A stretch of 64,000 nucleotides of DNA from Burkholderiales bacterium. GTDB lineage: Bacteria > Pseudomonadota > Gammaproteobacteria > Burkholderiales > Burkholderiaceae_C. Below the pieces are notes generated by a model. It searched no databases and was not told the DNA's origin. It saw only the letters and a program-made list of their open reading frames with translations. The position numbers and the translations under genes are program-made. Shown one piece after another: positions 45,807-55,312 of the stretch. Position 1 is the first letter of the stretch; every line of letters begins with the position of its first letter. The stretch spans positions 1-64,000 of the forward strand of contig RXJV01000008.1 of NCBI GenBank assembly GCA_003963075.1. The letters are read 5' to 3'.

Positions 45807-47807
45807 TCAGGCGGGCGCGGCGGCCAGGTTGCGGGCAAGGAATTGGGCGACACGGGTCCAGAAGTCGACCTTGGTCGCGGGCTCGATCCAGCCGTGGCCT
45901 TCCTTCGGATAGGTCACCCAGTCGACCCGCGTGTTGCCCGCTTCGGCCAGCGCGCGGCGCATGGCCTTGCCATGTTCGATGGGCACGCGGACATCCTTCT
46001 CGCCATAAGCGAGCAGCACGGGCTGGCGGATCTTCGCCGCGACATGAATGGGCGAATTGGCCTTCAACATGTCCGCATCCTTGACGCGATCGCCCACCAG
46101 CGTGGGCATGCCAAAGCGCTTGTAGGCCTCGGAAAAGTCGCTCCAGTGCGCGCCGTAGAGCAGGTCCAGGTCGGTCACGCCCACCCAGGCCACGCCGCAG
46201 CGGTACAGCTCGGGGTCGCGCGCCAGGCCCATCAGCGTGGCATAGCCGCCGTAGCTGGCGCCCATGATGGCGATGCGGTGGGGGTCGGCAATGCCTTGCG
46301 CGATGGCCCAGCGGGTCGCGTCGGCCACGTCGTCCTGCATGGCGAGGCCCCACTGCTTGCGCGACGCCACCTCCCAAGCCGCACCCAGTCCCTGTGTGCC
46401 GCGAAACTGGGGCTGCACCACGGCATAGCCCAGCGTGTTGAGGTATTGCACCTCGGCATCCCAGGCCCAGTGGGTGTTCTTGACCCAGGGGCCGCCGTGC
46501 ACGAGCACCAGCGTCGGCAGATTCTTGCCCGTGCTGCCCTGGGGCGTGCTGACCCAGACCGGAAAGTCGCGGGCGTCCCGCGACTTGATCCAGTGGATGT
46601 CCATCGCCGCCTGGCGCTTGGGGTCGACGTCGGGCCGTGCGGCGCCCAGCTTCGTGAACTTGCGGGTGCTGCGGTTGAACAGGTAGTAGACCGACGGCTG
46701 CACGTCGGCGAAGGCCTCGATCAGTACCCAGGGCTCGCTGCCGCTCCAGGGCACACTGAGCCGGTTGACCGTGCGCGGCAGCACCTTGTCGATCTGCTGC
46801 TGCAGCGCCTTCATGTCCGCATCCAGCCACTGCGTGACCTCGGCGTCGATGGTGAAGCGCAGGCCCAGCACCTGATCCTGGCGCTGCACCAAGTGGGCCC
46901 GCACGTCGAACTGCGGCGACCGTGCCAGCGGCTTGGCCGACAGTTCGCCGCTGGAAGGGTCCAGCGTCCACATCGACAGCTTGTCGCTGCCGCGCCGCGT
47001 GGCAACGTAGATCTGGCCGTCCACGCCAATGCCCTGCACGAGGAGGTTGCCGTCTTCCAAGTAGGGGTCGAAGGCCTTCAGCGTTTTCCAGGGCGCGGCC
47101 TCGTCAGCCCGCCATTGCAGCGTGGCCTGGTTGCCCTTGCGCGTCTGCACCAGGCGCAGCCGGCCTTCCTGGTCCACCCACCAATGCTCGCTGTGCAGCG
47201 GCGCGTCCACCTCACGCGCCGTGCCGGTGGCAGTGTTCAGCGAGAGCAGCTTGAGGTAGCCGATGTCCTTGCCGTCATAGGCCTCGACGCGGAAGGCCCA
47301 GATCTCCGACCCGTTGTTCTGGGACGGCTGGCTGGCGAGCGGCAAGGTGTTCCAGGGCAGCAGCTTGCGCTGATCGTTGCCGTTTGCAGCCCACGCCCGC
47401 TGGCGCTCGACCAGCTGGCGAAGGCCCTTGCCGTCGCGGTTCACCGCAAACAGACCCGGCCCTGCGTCGAGGTCCGCTACCGGTGCATCCAGGTCGCCGA
47501 GCGTGAACGCGAGCCTGTCGTTATTGACCCAGAAGAAGCTGAGGACATCGTCCGACTCAGCTGCATACAGCGGCAGTGGCGTCAACGTGTCCAGGTCGAG
47601 CACGGACAGCATCGCCCGGCCTTCCTGGTTCCGGCTGCGCATGGCCAGGCGCTTGCCATCGGGCGAGAAGGCCGCGCCCGTCATCTGCGGCCGCGCGAAA
47701 TAGGCCTTGGGATCCACGGCCAGGTCCTCGGCCGAAACCCATTGCACGGGCCAGGCCGCGAGGCCAAACAGCGCCATCGCGTCGCGGCGCTTCATCGTCG
47801 GTTTCAT
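45807..47807 (-). CDS. S9-family prolyl oligopeptidase-like serine peptidase, exported
   Basis: A 666-residue peptidase. The N-terminus carries a Tat-like leader (MKRRDAMALFGLAAWPVQWV). A seven-bladed propeller region (AAFSPDGKRLAMRSRNQEGR; SGELSAKPLARSPQFDVR) precedes the alpha/beta-hydrolase domain, with nucleophile Ser in IMGASYGGYATLMG (about residue 516), Asp in YGEKDVRVPIEHG (about 602) and His in KEGHGWIEP (about 636). The triad is complete. Its place between a TonB receptor and an alpha-amylase is unusual; it may process a periplasmic glycopeptide or simply travel with the locus. A strong GGAGG site precedes the start. Confidence 0.92.
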   Translation of the reverse strand: MKPTMKRRDAMALFGLAAWPVQWVSAEDLAVDPKAYFARPQMTGAAFSPDGKRLAMRSRNQEGRAMLSVLDLDTLTPLPLYAAESDDVLSFFWVNNDRLAFTLGDLDAPVADLDAGPGLFAVNRDGKGLRQLVERQRAWAANGNDQRKLLPWNTLPLASQPSQNNGSEIWAFRVEAYDGKDIGYLKLLSLNTATGTAREVDAPLHSEHWWVDQEGRLRLVQTRKGNQATLQWRADEAAPWKTLKAFDPYLEDGNLLVQGIGVDGQIYVATRRGSDKLSMWTLDPSSGELSAKPLARSPQFDVRAHLVQRQDQVLGLRFTIDAEVTQWLDADMKALQQQIDKVLPRTVNRLSVPWSGSEPWVLIEAFADVQPSVYYLFNRSTRKFTKLGAARPDVDPKRQAAMDIHWIKSRDARDFPVWVSTPQGSTGKNLPTLVLVHGGPWVKNTHWAWDAEVQYLNTLGYAVVQPQFRGTQGLGAAWEVASRKQWGLAMQDDVADATRWAIAQGIADPHRIAIMGASYGGYATLMGLARDPELYRCGVAWVGVTDLDLLYGAHWSDFSEAYKRFGMPTLVGDRVKDADMLKANSPIHVAAKIRQPVLLAYGEKDVRVPIEHGKAMRRALAEAGNTRVDWVTYPKEGHGWIEPATKVDFWTRVAQFLARNLAAAPA

Positions 47808-47851
47808 CGTCCCCCCTCCAGTTCTGACATCGCGAAAAGCAGTGTTGCATC

Positions 47852-47885
47852 AAAAAACCCCGGCCGGATGAATCCGGACGGGGTT
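47852..47885 (-). terminator. Intrinsic terminator of the TonB receptor gene
   Basis: On the minus strand a long stem (AACCCCG, one mismatch, CCGGAT; paired with ATCCGG, CGGGGTT) closes a 2-base loop and ends in TTTTTT. It lies 22 bases past the TonB receptor stop and separates it from the S9 peptidase operon, so the peptidase needs its own promoter in the gap before 47807; no clear operator is seen there. Confidence 0.85.
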
Positions 47886-47906
47886 CGCATGCGGTGCTGA
47901 GAAAGG

Positions 47907-50708
47907 TCAGAACTTGTAGTTCGCGCCGATCAGGTAGGTGCGACCCCACTTGATGTACTCAAGCGGACGATCCTTGGTGCCTGCGTAGGTTTGATACGCC
48001 GCATTCGTCAGGTTGTTGACCTGGAACAGCAAACCCAAGCCCTTGAAGCTGCCTTCATTGAAGGTGTAGCCCAGCTGCATGTCGGTGATGTTCTCGCCAA
48101 CAACATAACGCAAGGTGCGGCTGCCATTGAAGTTGCCGATCTCACCGATGAAGTCCGAGCGGCGCCGCTGGCTCACGCGAGCCTCGAAACCGTTGGCCTC
48201 GTAGTAGGCGGTCAGGTTGTAGACCTGCTTGGACAGGCCCGGCAGCGCAATGTCGCCGCTACCGACGCTGGTGGCGCTCTCGGGGTCACGGATCTTGATG
48301 CTGCTGCTCGTGAAGCTGGCACTGGCCTGAATGCCGAAGCCCTTCAGCGAATCGGACACGATGTTCAGAGGCAGGGACGCGGACAGCTCAACACCCGACA
48401 GCTTGCCACCCTGGCCATTGAACGGCGCGGTGAAGGTGCCCGACGTCAGTGGTGCTGGACACGGCTGGTTCGGACCGGCAGGCGTCGTGCAGGTGTTGGG
48501 CGGCACATAGCTCTTGACGAAGTTGGTGAAGTCGTAGCCGTCCTGCTTCTGCGTGTAGATGTAGCTCTTCAGATCCTTGTAGAAGGCAGCCGCCGCCAGA
48601 TAGGCCTTGGTGCCAAAGTACTTTTCATAGGACACGTCGAAGGCATTGGCGATCCAGGGATCGGCCTTGGGGTTGCCGCCGCTGGCGCCCGGTTTGCCGG
48701 TTGCGGTGTCGACACCGAACTCAATGCCCGAACGAAGCTGATCCACACGCGGGCGTGCCATCTGGCGAGCCAGGGCCAAGCGCAAGGTTTGATCGTTGGC
48801 CAGCGAGAACGCGAGGTTCAGGCTAGGCAGGACGTCGGTGCGGACCTTGCCGTCGGTGTTGGGTTTGATGTTGCTGCCCGCCGGGGCGTTGCTGTCCCAG
48901 TAGTTTGAGGTTGACGACTGATCAACGCGCACCGCCTGCAGGCCCACATTGCCCCGCACTGGCACACCACCCAGCTCCGAGTCAATGTTGCCCTTGATGA
49001 AGCCGGTGACCGTCTTCTCGTAGACGTTCCAAGCCTTGGGTATCAGGTAGGCCGCGCTGGTCTCGCTCGGGTTGAAGGTCATGTAGCGACCCACGGCGGC
49101 CGGCACATTCCAGGCGGGGATGGTGCCGATGCCGGCGAAGCTGAGATCCACAGGCGAATACTGCAGGTCGCTCGCGATGGCAGTGTCGCCCTGGGCGCCG
49201 ACGTTGATGGGGCCTTCGGGCTGGCGCTTCTTCTTCGAGCGGTCTGCATAGTTGATGCCGACATCAACATCCTGGAAGAAGCCCTTCATGGAACCCGGCA
49301 GTGGGATCGTGCCGGCCAGCTTGATGGACTTCAGTTCGTCGACAACGCTCGGCGTCTTACCATAGCCCGAGCCATAGATCGTGCCGCGCAGCAAGAGCTT
49401 GGTCGGATCCGCATAGCTCAGGGTCGGAGTCAAGGTCGAGAAACTGCCCGTCGCAAAGTTCAGCTTCAGCGTGTCGAGCGGAGCGGTCGAGCCCGTCGGA
49501 GGCAGTTGGGTGTTGTTCTCGAGGTTGGTTTCCTTGCGATCGGCCTTGGAATAGCTCACGTCCGCCGAGATCGAGCCGCCGCCTTCCAGCTTCAGCCTGT
49601 TGTTCCAACCGAATGCGTCGATGGTGTCCTTGCGGTTGTTGTACATGCCGCGGACCAGCGGATACAGGCCGCTCGCTGAGCCGCCGACAAAGGTGCTGTT
49701 CGCGTTGACAACCACGTTGGTCACGTTCAGGCCCGGCGAGTAGCCGCCGTTGTAGCCGCCAAGGTTCACTTCGAACTGGTTGGCCGTGTCTTCCTGCTTG
49801 GCCTGGGTGTGGTAGTAGTCCACCACGCTGGTGAAATCCTTGTTGGGGCGGAACTCCGCACTCGCCAGGAAGGCATCGCGCTTGCTCACGCCGGTACGGC
49901 GCAACGCCTTGATGCCGTCCGAGTAATAGGTCCCTGCTGCGACACCAGGACGCCAGCCCGCACCCAGCGATTGCCAAGGCTCGTAGAGGCCGACCTGCTG
50001 CTCCTGGACCGGCGTTTCCTGGTGTGCGAAACCGAGCACGAGACCGACCGTGCGATCGGCGAACTGGTCGATATAGCTGGCGCTGACCCGATTGCCGGTT
50101 GCCTTGCCGTTCGCGGCCGCACCGAGCGAGTTCCGCTGGCCGCGCAGGTTCAGCGCGACAACGCGGCTGCCGAAATTGAGCGGGCGCACCGTCTGCAGGT
50201 CGATGGTGCCCGACAGGCCCTGGCCGATCAAGCCCGCGTCGGGTGTCTTGTAGACATTGACGCCGGCCAGCAGTTCGGACGGGTACTGGTCGAACTCGAC
50301 GGAGCGGTTGTCGCCCGTGCTCACCAACTCGCGCCCATTGAGCAGCGAGGTGGCAAAGTCAGGAGACAGGCCGCGCACACTGATCACCTGAGCGCGTCCC
50401 GCGACTCGCTGGGCCGACAAGCCCGGCAGCCGAGCGATCGACTCGGCGATGCTGATGTCGGGCAGTTTGCCGATGTCTTCCGCCGAGACCGACTCGACGA
50501 TGTTGTCCGCGTTCTTCTTGACCGAGATGGCAGCCTCGATGCCCTTGCGAATGCCGGTCACGACGACCGTATCGAGTTGCTGCGCTGGCGGAGCTGTCTG
50601 GGCCACGGCAGCAGCTGCGGCGAACAGCAGCGTGCAGCCGATGGCCACGGGGCTGATGCGGAAGGACTCGGAAATGCCCGAGCCGCGCTTGTCTTTGCTC
50701 ATGCTCAT
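47907..50708 (-). CDS. TonB-dependent outer-membrane receptor, probable maltodextrin transporter
   Basis: A 933-residue receptor. The ATG at 50708 has GGAGA a few bases upstream; the frame is open 111 bases further but that part is not signal-like. Signal peptide (PVAIGCTLLFAAAAAVAQ), TonB-box-like LDTVVVTGIRKGIEAA, plug domain (DIGKLPDISIAESIARLPGL; ISVRGLSPDFATSLLNGREL) and the beta barrel, ending with terminal Phe (YLIGANYKF). This large subtype with KLPDISIAESIARLPG is common in carbohydrate-specific receptors of Caulobacter, Xanthomonas and relatives. Context (MalEFGK, amylases, operators) makes maltodextrin the likely ligand. Operators lie at 50812 and 50966. Confidence 0.93.
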   Translation of the reverse strand: MSMSKDKRGSGISESFRISPVAIGCTLLFAAAAAVAQTAPPAQQLDTVVVTGIRKGIEAAISVKKNADNIVESVSAEDIGKLPDISIAESIARLPGLSAQRVAGRAQVISVRGLSPDFATSLLNGRELVSTGDNRSVEFDQYPSELLAGVNVYKTPDAGLIGQGLSGTIDLQTVRPLNFGSRVVALNLRGQRNSLGAAANGKATGNRVSASYIDQFADRTVGLVLGFAHQETPVQEQQVGLYEPWQSLGAGWRPGVAAGTYYSDGIKALRRTGVSKRDAFLASAEFRPNKDFTSVVDYYHTQAKQEDTANQFEVNLGGYNGGYSPGLNVTNVVVNANSTFVGGSASGLYPLVRGMYNNRKDTIDAFGWNNRLKLEGGGSISADVSYSKADRKETNLENNTQLPPTGSTAPLDTLKLNFATGSFSTLTPTLSYADPTKLLLRGTIYGSGYGKTPSVVDELKSIKLAGTIPLPGSMKGFFQDVDVGINYADRSKKKRQPEGPINVGAQGDTAIASDLQYSPVDLSFAGIGTIPAWNVPAAVGRYMTFNPSETSAAYLIPKAWNVYEKTVTGFIKGNIDSELGGVPVRGNVGLQAVRVDQSSTSNYWDSNAPAGSNIKPNTDGKVRTDVLPSLNLAFSLANDQTLRLALARQMARPRVDQLRSGIEFGVDTATGKPGASGGNPKADPWIANAFDVSYEKYFGTKAYLAAAAFYKDLKSYIYTQKQDGYDFTNFVKSYVPPNTCTTPAGPNQPCPAPLTSGTFTAPFNGQGGKLSGVELSASLPLNIVSDSLKGFGIQASASFTSSSIKIRDPESATSVGSGDIALPGLSKQVYNLTAYYEANGFEARVSQRRRSDFIGEIGNFNGSRTLRYVVGENITDMQLGYTFNEGSFKGLGLLFQVNNLTNAAYQTYAGTKDRPLEYIKWGRTYLIGANYKF

Positions 50709-50811
50709 GAATGTCTCCTCGATGTCATTGGAAAACGGCTTGGCCCAGACGACCCTGCCGGCACCGCCGGCAAGCATCCACAGGGCGAGAACCCAACGTC
50801 TCGACCCATGT

Positions 50812-50826
50812 TGTATCAAAACTAGA
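50812..50826. promoter_or_regulatory. Degenerate HexR-like site near the TonB receptor start
   Basis: TGTAT-CAAAA-CTAGA, two substitutions from TGTAG-N5-CTACA, 104-118 bases upstream of the receptor start. It may act with the perfect site at 50966. Confidence 0.35.
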
Positions 50827-50965
50827 TTTTCCTCCGCACCTGCGTAAACCCTAGACGTTGCTCATTCGCGACCCGATTTCGAGCAAATACCAAGGGTAAA
50901 CCAGCATTAAATGGGCGCAGTGACTCCATCGCCCTCGACGCCACTCCCGAAGAACGGCGCATTTG

Positions 50966-50980
50966 TGTAGCGCAACTACA
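50966..50980. promoter_or_regulatory. HexR-like operator upstream of the TonB receptor
   Basis: TGTAG-CGCAA-CTACA, a perfect 5+5 palindrome 258-272 bases upstream of the receptor. The 454-base gap between the receptor and the glucokinase stop has no gene; it holds this site, the degenerate site at 50812, and otherwise no clear signal. Confidence 0.7.
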
Positions 50981-51162
50981 TTCGCACAAAACCGATTCCG
51001 AGGCATCGCCTACGGACGGCGCAGGGCGGACGGGCGCACGCCAGCGGCGCGCCGACGCAGCTCGGCGACGCCAGTGCGGTTCAGAGGGTGGGGAATGCGC
51101 GATGCAAACGCGCATGTGGCAGCGAGCAGTCGACGGGCGCTGTGGCGCCCGGATGCCCACCG

Positions 51163-52146
51163 TCAGGCGTCGACCTGTTCCAGGGCCTGTGCAGCGCCGG
51201 CCAGAGCGGCCAGCGTGTCGGTGATCAGTGCGGTGGGGATCCCGGCCAAGAAAGACTGGAAGCGCCCCTTGGCCTCGAAGCGGCTGCGGAACTCCGACGC
51301 GAAGAAACGCTCACCCAGCCGCGGCACGATGCCACCGCCGATGAAGACGCCGCCGCGCGAGCCCAGGGTCAAGGCAACGTTGCCGGCAAAGCCACCGAGC
51401 ATCGCGCAGAACAGGTCCAGCGTGCGCGCGCAGACGGGCGAGCCGTCCGCGAGGCCGCGCATCACGATCTGCTCCGTGGACAAGGGCTCTGGGCGCTCCC
51501 CCATCACCGCGGCAACGGCGCGGCATAGCACCGGCAGGCCGATTCCGGACAGCAAGCGCTCGGCCGACACATGCGCAAACTCGCGTCGCGCCTGCCCGAG
51601 CACCGCGCTCTCGAAATCATCGGCGGGCGCCAGCGTCGCGTGACCGCCCTCACCCGGCAATGCGATCCAGCGCCCCGGTGCCCGCACGACACCCCCGACG
51701 CCCAGGCCCGTGCCGGGGCCGATCACGGCCATCACGGTGCCGACAGCGACTTCGCCTGGCGCCGCCGATGCACCCCAATGGCGCAGCTGATCGGCGCGCA
51801 GCCGTGGCAGCGACAGCGCCTGGGCCTCGAAATCGTTCAGACAGAGCAGCGTCTGCAGCCCCAGTTCCTGCTGGGTGGCAGCACGCGAGAAGCTCCAGGC
51901 CGCGTTGGTCAGCTCAATCCGGTCGCCATCCAGCGCCGTGGCGAGCGCAAACGCCGCACTGCGCGGCGCCGCGAGGCCGGACGGACGAGCCGCCAGATAG
52001 GCGCGCACCGCATCGGCCGGGCCTGCATGAGCGGCCACCGGCAGCACCCGCACGTCCTCGACCGCCGCACCGAGGGCGGACACGGTACCGAAACGGGCAT
52101 TGGTGCCACCGATATCCGCAACCAACCAGGGGAACGCGGCGCTCAT
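51163..52146 (-). CDS. glk: Glucokinase (ROK-unrelated bacterial Glk type)
   Basis: A 327-residue glucokinase of the E. coli Glk family. The start at 52146 (MSAAFPWLVADIGGTNARFG) puts the phosphate-1 loop at residues 9-16. Further motifs: VIGPGTGLGVGG, LPGEGGHATLAP and GGVFIGGGIVPRLGERFF. It makes glucose-6-phosphate from glucose freed by MalQ and the amylases. It is a second, unfused copy; the other is fused to an RpiR regulator 391 bases away on the opposite strand. The promoter overlaps a HexR-like operator. Confidence 0.95.
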   Translation of the reverse strand: MSAAFPWLVADIGGTNARFGTVSALGAAVEDVRVLPVAAHAGPADAVRAYLAARPSGLAAPRSAAFALATALDGDRIELTNAAWSFSRAATQQELGLQTLLCLNDFEAQALSLPRLRADQLRHWGASAAPGEVAVGTVMAVIGPGTGLGVGGVVRAPGRWIALPGEGGHATLAPADDFESAVLGQARREFAHVSAERLLSGIGLPVLCRAVAAVMGERPEPLSTEQIVMRGLADGSPVCARTLDLFCAMLGGFAGNVALTLGSRGGVFIGGGIVPRLGERFFASEFRSRFEAKGRFQSFLAGIPTALITDTLAALAGAAQALEQVDA

Positions 52147-52290
52147 CGAACGGCCCTCAGGCGGAGCCCGACGATCGAAAGCCCTCCGCACGACAGCGGG
52201 CGCAGCGACGAGAGGGGCACGGTGGCACGACGAGCAGGCATTCGGATGGGTGCTGACACGGGCAAAAAGGCTGAAAGTATCTCGCAAATG

Positions 52291-52319
52291 ACAGTAGCAA
52301 AACTACATACCATCGACAA
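52291..52319 (-). promoter_or_regulatory. glk promoter with HexR-like operator
   Basis: On the minus strand, TTGTCG (52319-52314), a 17-base spacer and TACTGT (52296-52291) form a plausible promoter. The operator AGTAG-CAAAA-CTACA (52293-52307) fills the spacer and -10 box and is base-for-base the same as the pulA site. Binding would block polymerase. Confidence 0.55.
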
Positions 52320-52415
52320 TACATGCTCGCCCCAGGCGGCAAAGCATCCCGGCGCAGGCCCTGCTCGACTGCCTGCGTGACAAGTTGTCGGACTGCAAAC
52401 TGAGCTCCGCAGGAC

Positions 52416-52430
52416 TGTAGTGAAGCTACA
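52416..52430. promoter_or_regulatory. HexR-like operator upstream of the glucokinase-RpiR gene
   Basis: TGTAG-TGAAG-CTACA, perfect, with flanking C/G extending the arms to six pairs. It lies 108-122 bases before the ATG at 52538, as expected for autoregulation. Confidence 0.7.
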
Positions 52431-52537
52431 GCTTCGCGCCGCACCCCACGACGGCCGCACGGTTGCGCTGCGGCGCTGCCGGCCTGCTGAATAATCCGCC
52501 GATCCAGTTTCCGGCCAGCTTGCTGGCGCCAGCGCCC

Positions 52538-54442
52538 ATGCCCCGTTTCGACAGCCCCCGCCTGCTCGCCGACATCGGCGGCACCTTTGCCCGCTTCACG
52601 CTGGAAACCGGCCCTGGCGAGTTCACGCAGATGGCCTCGCTGCGCTGCGCCGATCACGTGGATTTTCACGCCGCGGTGCGGGCCTACCTGGAGTCGCTGG
52701 ACTGGCCGGAAGGCGGGCCGCAACAGATCGCCCACGCGGCCATCGCGATCGCCAACCCCGTCGAGGGCGACCGGGTGCGCATGACCAACTACCACTGGCA
52801 GTTTTCGATCGACGAGATGCGCCAGCGGCTGGGCCTGGACACCCTGGTCGTCGTCAACGATTTCACCGCGCTGGCGATGGCGCTGCCGCGCCTGGCCGAG
52901 GCGGATGTGCGCCAGGTCGGTGGCGGCCAGGCGCGCCGGCCGAGCGTCATCGGCCTGCTCGGCGCCGGCACGGGCCTGGGCGTGTCCGGGCTGATTCCGG
53001 CCGGCGAAGGCTGGATCGCCCTCGGCACCGAAGGCGGTCACGTCAACTTCGGCCCGCGCGACGAGCGCGAAATGGACATCCTGAAGTTCGCGTGGAAGAC
53101 CCTCGACCACGTCTCCTACGAACGCCTGATCTCCGGCCCCGGCCTGGAGCTGATCTACCGCGCATTGGCCGACCGCAACGGCCTGAAAGACGTCGCCGCG
53201 CTGCAGGCGCCGGCCATCACACAGCGCGCGCTGGAGCACGGCGACGCCTTGTGCTCAGAGACACTGGAGGTCTTCTGCGGTCTGCTCGGCACCGCCGCGG
53301 CCAACCTCGCCGTGACGCTGGGCTCGCTCGGTGGCATCTACATCGGCGGCGGCATCGTGCCGCGCCTGGGCGAGTACTTCGACCGCAGCCCCTTCCGCGC
53401 CCGCTTCGAGGACAAGGGCCGCTTCCACGACTATGTCGCGGCCATCCCGACCTTCGTCATCACCGCCGAGCACGCCACCTTCAAGGGTGCTTCGGCCATT
53501 CTCGAGAACCAGCTGCGCCATCTGCAGGCCTCGCCCGGCTCGGCCATCCTGGGCCAGATCCGCCGCGCGCGCAACGAGCTCTCGCCCGCCGAACTGCGTG
53601 TGGCCGACCTGGTGCTGGCCCGGCCCCGCTCGGTGCTGAACGATCCCATCGCCGAGATCGCGCGCGCCGCCGGTGTCAGCCAGCCCACCGTCATCCGCTT
53701 CTGCCGCTCGCTCGGTTGCGAGGGCCTGTCGGACTTCAAGCTGCGCCTGGCCTCGGGCCTGACCGGCACGGTGCCGGTGACGCACACCCAGGTCAACACC
53801 AACGACTCGATGCTGGAGCTGGGCGCCAAGGTGCTGGGCAACACGGCCAGCGCCATCCTGCAGGTGCGCAGCCACCTGAACCGCGACACCATCGACCGCG
53901 CCATCGACCTGCTGCTCGCCGCCCAGCGCATCGAATTCTTCGCCCTCGGCCACTACGGCGTCGTCGCACAGGACGCGCAGTTCAAGTTCCTGCGCTTCGG
54001 CATGCCCTGCGGCGCCTACACCGACCCGCGCCTGCAACTGCTCGCAGCCGACGTGCTGCGCGCGGGCGACGTGGCCGTCGTCATCAGCAGCGGCGGCCGG
54101 CTGCCGGAACTGCTGGCCGTCGTCGAGAAAGCCCAGGAACGCGGCGCCAAGGTGGTGGCCATCACGGCCAGTCAGAGCCCACTGGCGAAGCGAGCCGACC
54201 TGGCGCTGATCGTCGACCACGTCGAAGACATCGCCACCCACCTGCCGATGGTCAGCCGCATCCTGCACCTGCTGGTCATCGACATCTTGGCCGTGGGCGT
54301 GGCGATGCGCCGCAGCCCGGACAGCATCGCCGCGCTCACCGGCGGGCCCGAGGATGACGACGGCAAAGGCCGCGCCGGGGCCGCAGCACCCGGCGTCAGC
54401 ACCGCGTCGCCGCTGGCGCGGCTGACCTCGCACAGCCGTTGA
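52538..54442 (+). CDS. Bifunctional glucokinase / RpiR (HexR-like) transcriptional regulator
   Basis: A 634-residue fusion. Residues 1-330 are a glucokinase (LLADIGGTFARFTLETG; LLGAGTGLGVSG; ALGTEGGHVNFGP; GGIYIGGGIVPRLGEYFD). Residues about 335-415 are an RpiR helix-turn-helix domain: RRARNELSPAELRVADLVLA, then AGVSQPTVIRFCRSLGCEGL. Residues about 440-600 are a SIS sugar-phosphate-binding domain (IEFFALGHYGVVAQDAQFKF; VVISSGGRLPELLAVVEKAQ). HexR-type regulators use this SIS domain to sense 2-keto-3-deoxy-6-phosphogluconate. Such fusions are known in Burkholderiales. A single chain thus makes glucose-6-phosphate and senses a downstream product. The ATG at 52538 starts directly at the kinase; another is at 52463. 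Confidence 0.95.
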   Translation: MPRFDSPRLLADIGGTFARFTLETGPGEFTQMASLRCADHVDFHAAVRAYLESLDWPEGGPQQIAHAAIAIANPVEGDRVRMTNYHWQFSIDEMRQRLGLDTLVVVNDFTALAMALPRLAEADVRQVGGGQARRPSVIGLLGAGTGLGVSGLIPAGEGWIALGTEGGHVNFGPRDEREMDILKFAWKTLDHVSYERLISGPGLELIYRALADRNGLKDVAALQAPAITQRALEHGDALCSETLEVFCGLLGTAAANLAVTLGSLGGIYIGGGIVPRLGEYFDRSPFRARFEDKGRFHDYVAAIPTFVITAEHATFKGASAILENQLRHLQASPGSAILGQIRRARNELSPAELRVADLVLARPRSVLNDPIAEIARAAGVSQPTVIRFCRSLGCEGLSDFKLRLASGLTGTVPVTHTQVNTNDSMLELGAKVLGNTASAILQVRSHLNRDTIDRAIDLLLAAQRIEFFALGHYGVVAQDAQFKFLRFGMPCGAYTDPRLQLLAADVLRAGDVAVVISSGGRLPELLAVVEKAQERGAKVVAITASQSPLAKRADLALIVDHVEDIATHLPMVSRILHLLVIDILAVGVAMRRSPDSIAALTGGPEDDDGKGRAGAAAPGVSTASPLARLTSHSR

Positions 54443-54512
54443 GGCCTCGCCTGCCGATGAGGCCCGGCGCTACCCGGCAGCTTGCCGCGCCGGCTTGGAT
54501 TACGCTGGCGGC

Positions 54513-55307
54513 ATGACGCCGATGTTTGCCCCCCGTCGCCGAGCGCTGCTCGGCGCAGCGTTCGCCGCCTACGCCGCGCTGCTTGCCCAGCCCGCCTCGA
54601 CCGCCCACGCAGCCACGCCCGTGCAGGGCTTCAAGGTTGTGAAGGCCTACCCGCACGACCCGAACGCGTTCACGCAGGGCCTGTTCTTCCACGAGGGCTT
54701 TCTGTACGAAAGCACCGGCCTGCGTGGCCGCTCGACGGTCCGCAAGGTCGAGATCGAGACCGGCCGGGTGCTGCAGGCGGTGCAGCTGCCCGATGAGGTC
54801 TTCGGCGAAGGCATCGCGCGCTGGGGCGACCGGCTCATCGCCATCAGCTGGCAGGAGCAGACGGCCTTCGTGCTCGACCTGAAGACCTTCAAGCTCTGGC
54901 GCAAGTTCAACTATCCCGGCGAAGGCTGGGGCATCACGCAGAACGAGCGCGAGCTGGTGATGAGCGACGGCACGCCCGAGCTGCGCTTCCTGGACCCGCT
55001 GAGCTTCAAGGAAACCCGCCGCCTGCGTGTGACGGCCGATGGCCGGCCGGTGGCGATGCTCAACGAGCTGGAGTGGGTGGACGGCGAGATCTGGGCCAAT
55101 GTCTGGCAGAGCGACCGCATCGCGCGGATCAACCCCAAGACGGGCGTCGTCACGGCCTGGATCGACCTCACCGGCCTGCTGGCGATGCGCCGCGGCAGCG
55201 AGGACGTGCTCAACGGCATCGCCTACGACGCCGGCCGCAAGCGGCTGTTCGTGACGGGCAAGCTCTGGCCCCAGCTGTTCGAGATCGAGCTGACCAAGCC
55301 GCGCTGA
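54513..55307 (+). CDS. Glutaminyl-peptide cyclotransferase (bacterial beta-propeller type)
   Basis: A 264-residue secreted enzyme with a Tat-like leader (RRRALLGAAFAAYAALLAQP). The five-bladed propeller family is recognisable: PHDPNAFTQGLFFHEGFLYE (with the conserved FTQGL), GEGWGITQNERELVMSDGT, LNELEWVDGEIWANVWQSD and VLNGIAYDAGRKRLFVTGK (with the LNGIA motif). It cyclises N-terminal glutamine to pyroglutamate, in the periplasm. ATG 54513 precedes the leader closely. Monocistronic; convergent with the next gene. Confidence 0.92.
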   Translation: MTPMFAPRRRALLGAAFAAYAALLAQPASTAHAATPVQGFKVVKAYPHDPNAFTQGLFFHEGFLYESTGLRGRSTVRKVEIETGRVLQAVQLPDEVFGEGIARWGDRLIAISWQEQTAFVLDLKTFKLWRKFNYPGEGWGITQNERELVMSDGTPELRFLDPLSFKETRRLRVTADGRPVAMLNELEWVDGEIWANVWQSDRIARINPKTGVVTAWIDLTGLLAMRRGSEDVLNGIAYDAGRKRLFVTGKLWPQLFEIELTKPR

Positions 55308-55312
55308 GCCGC

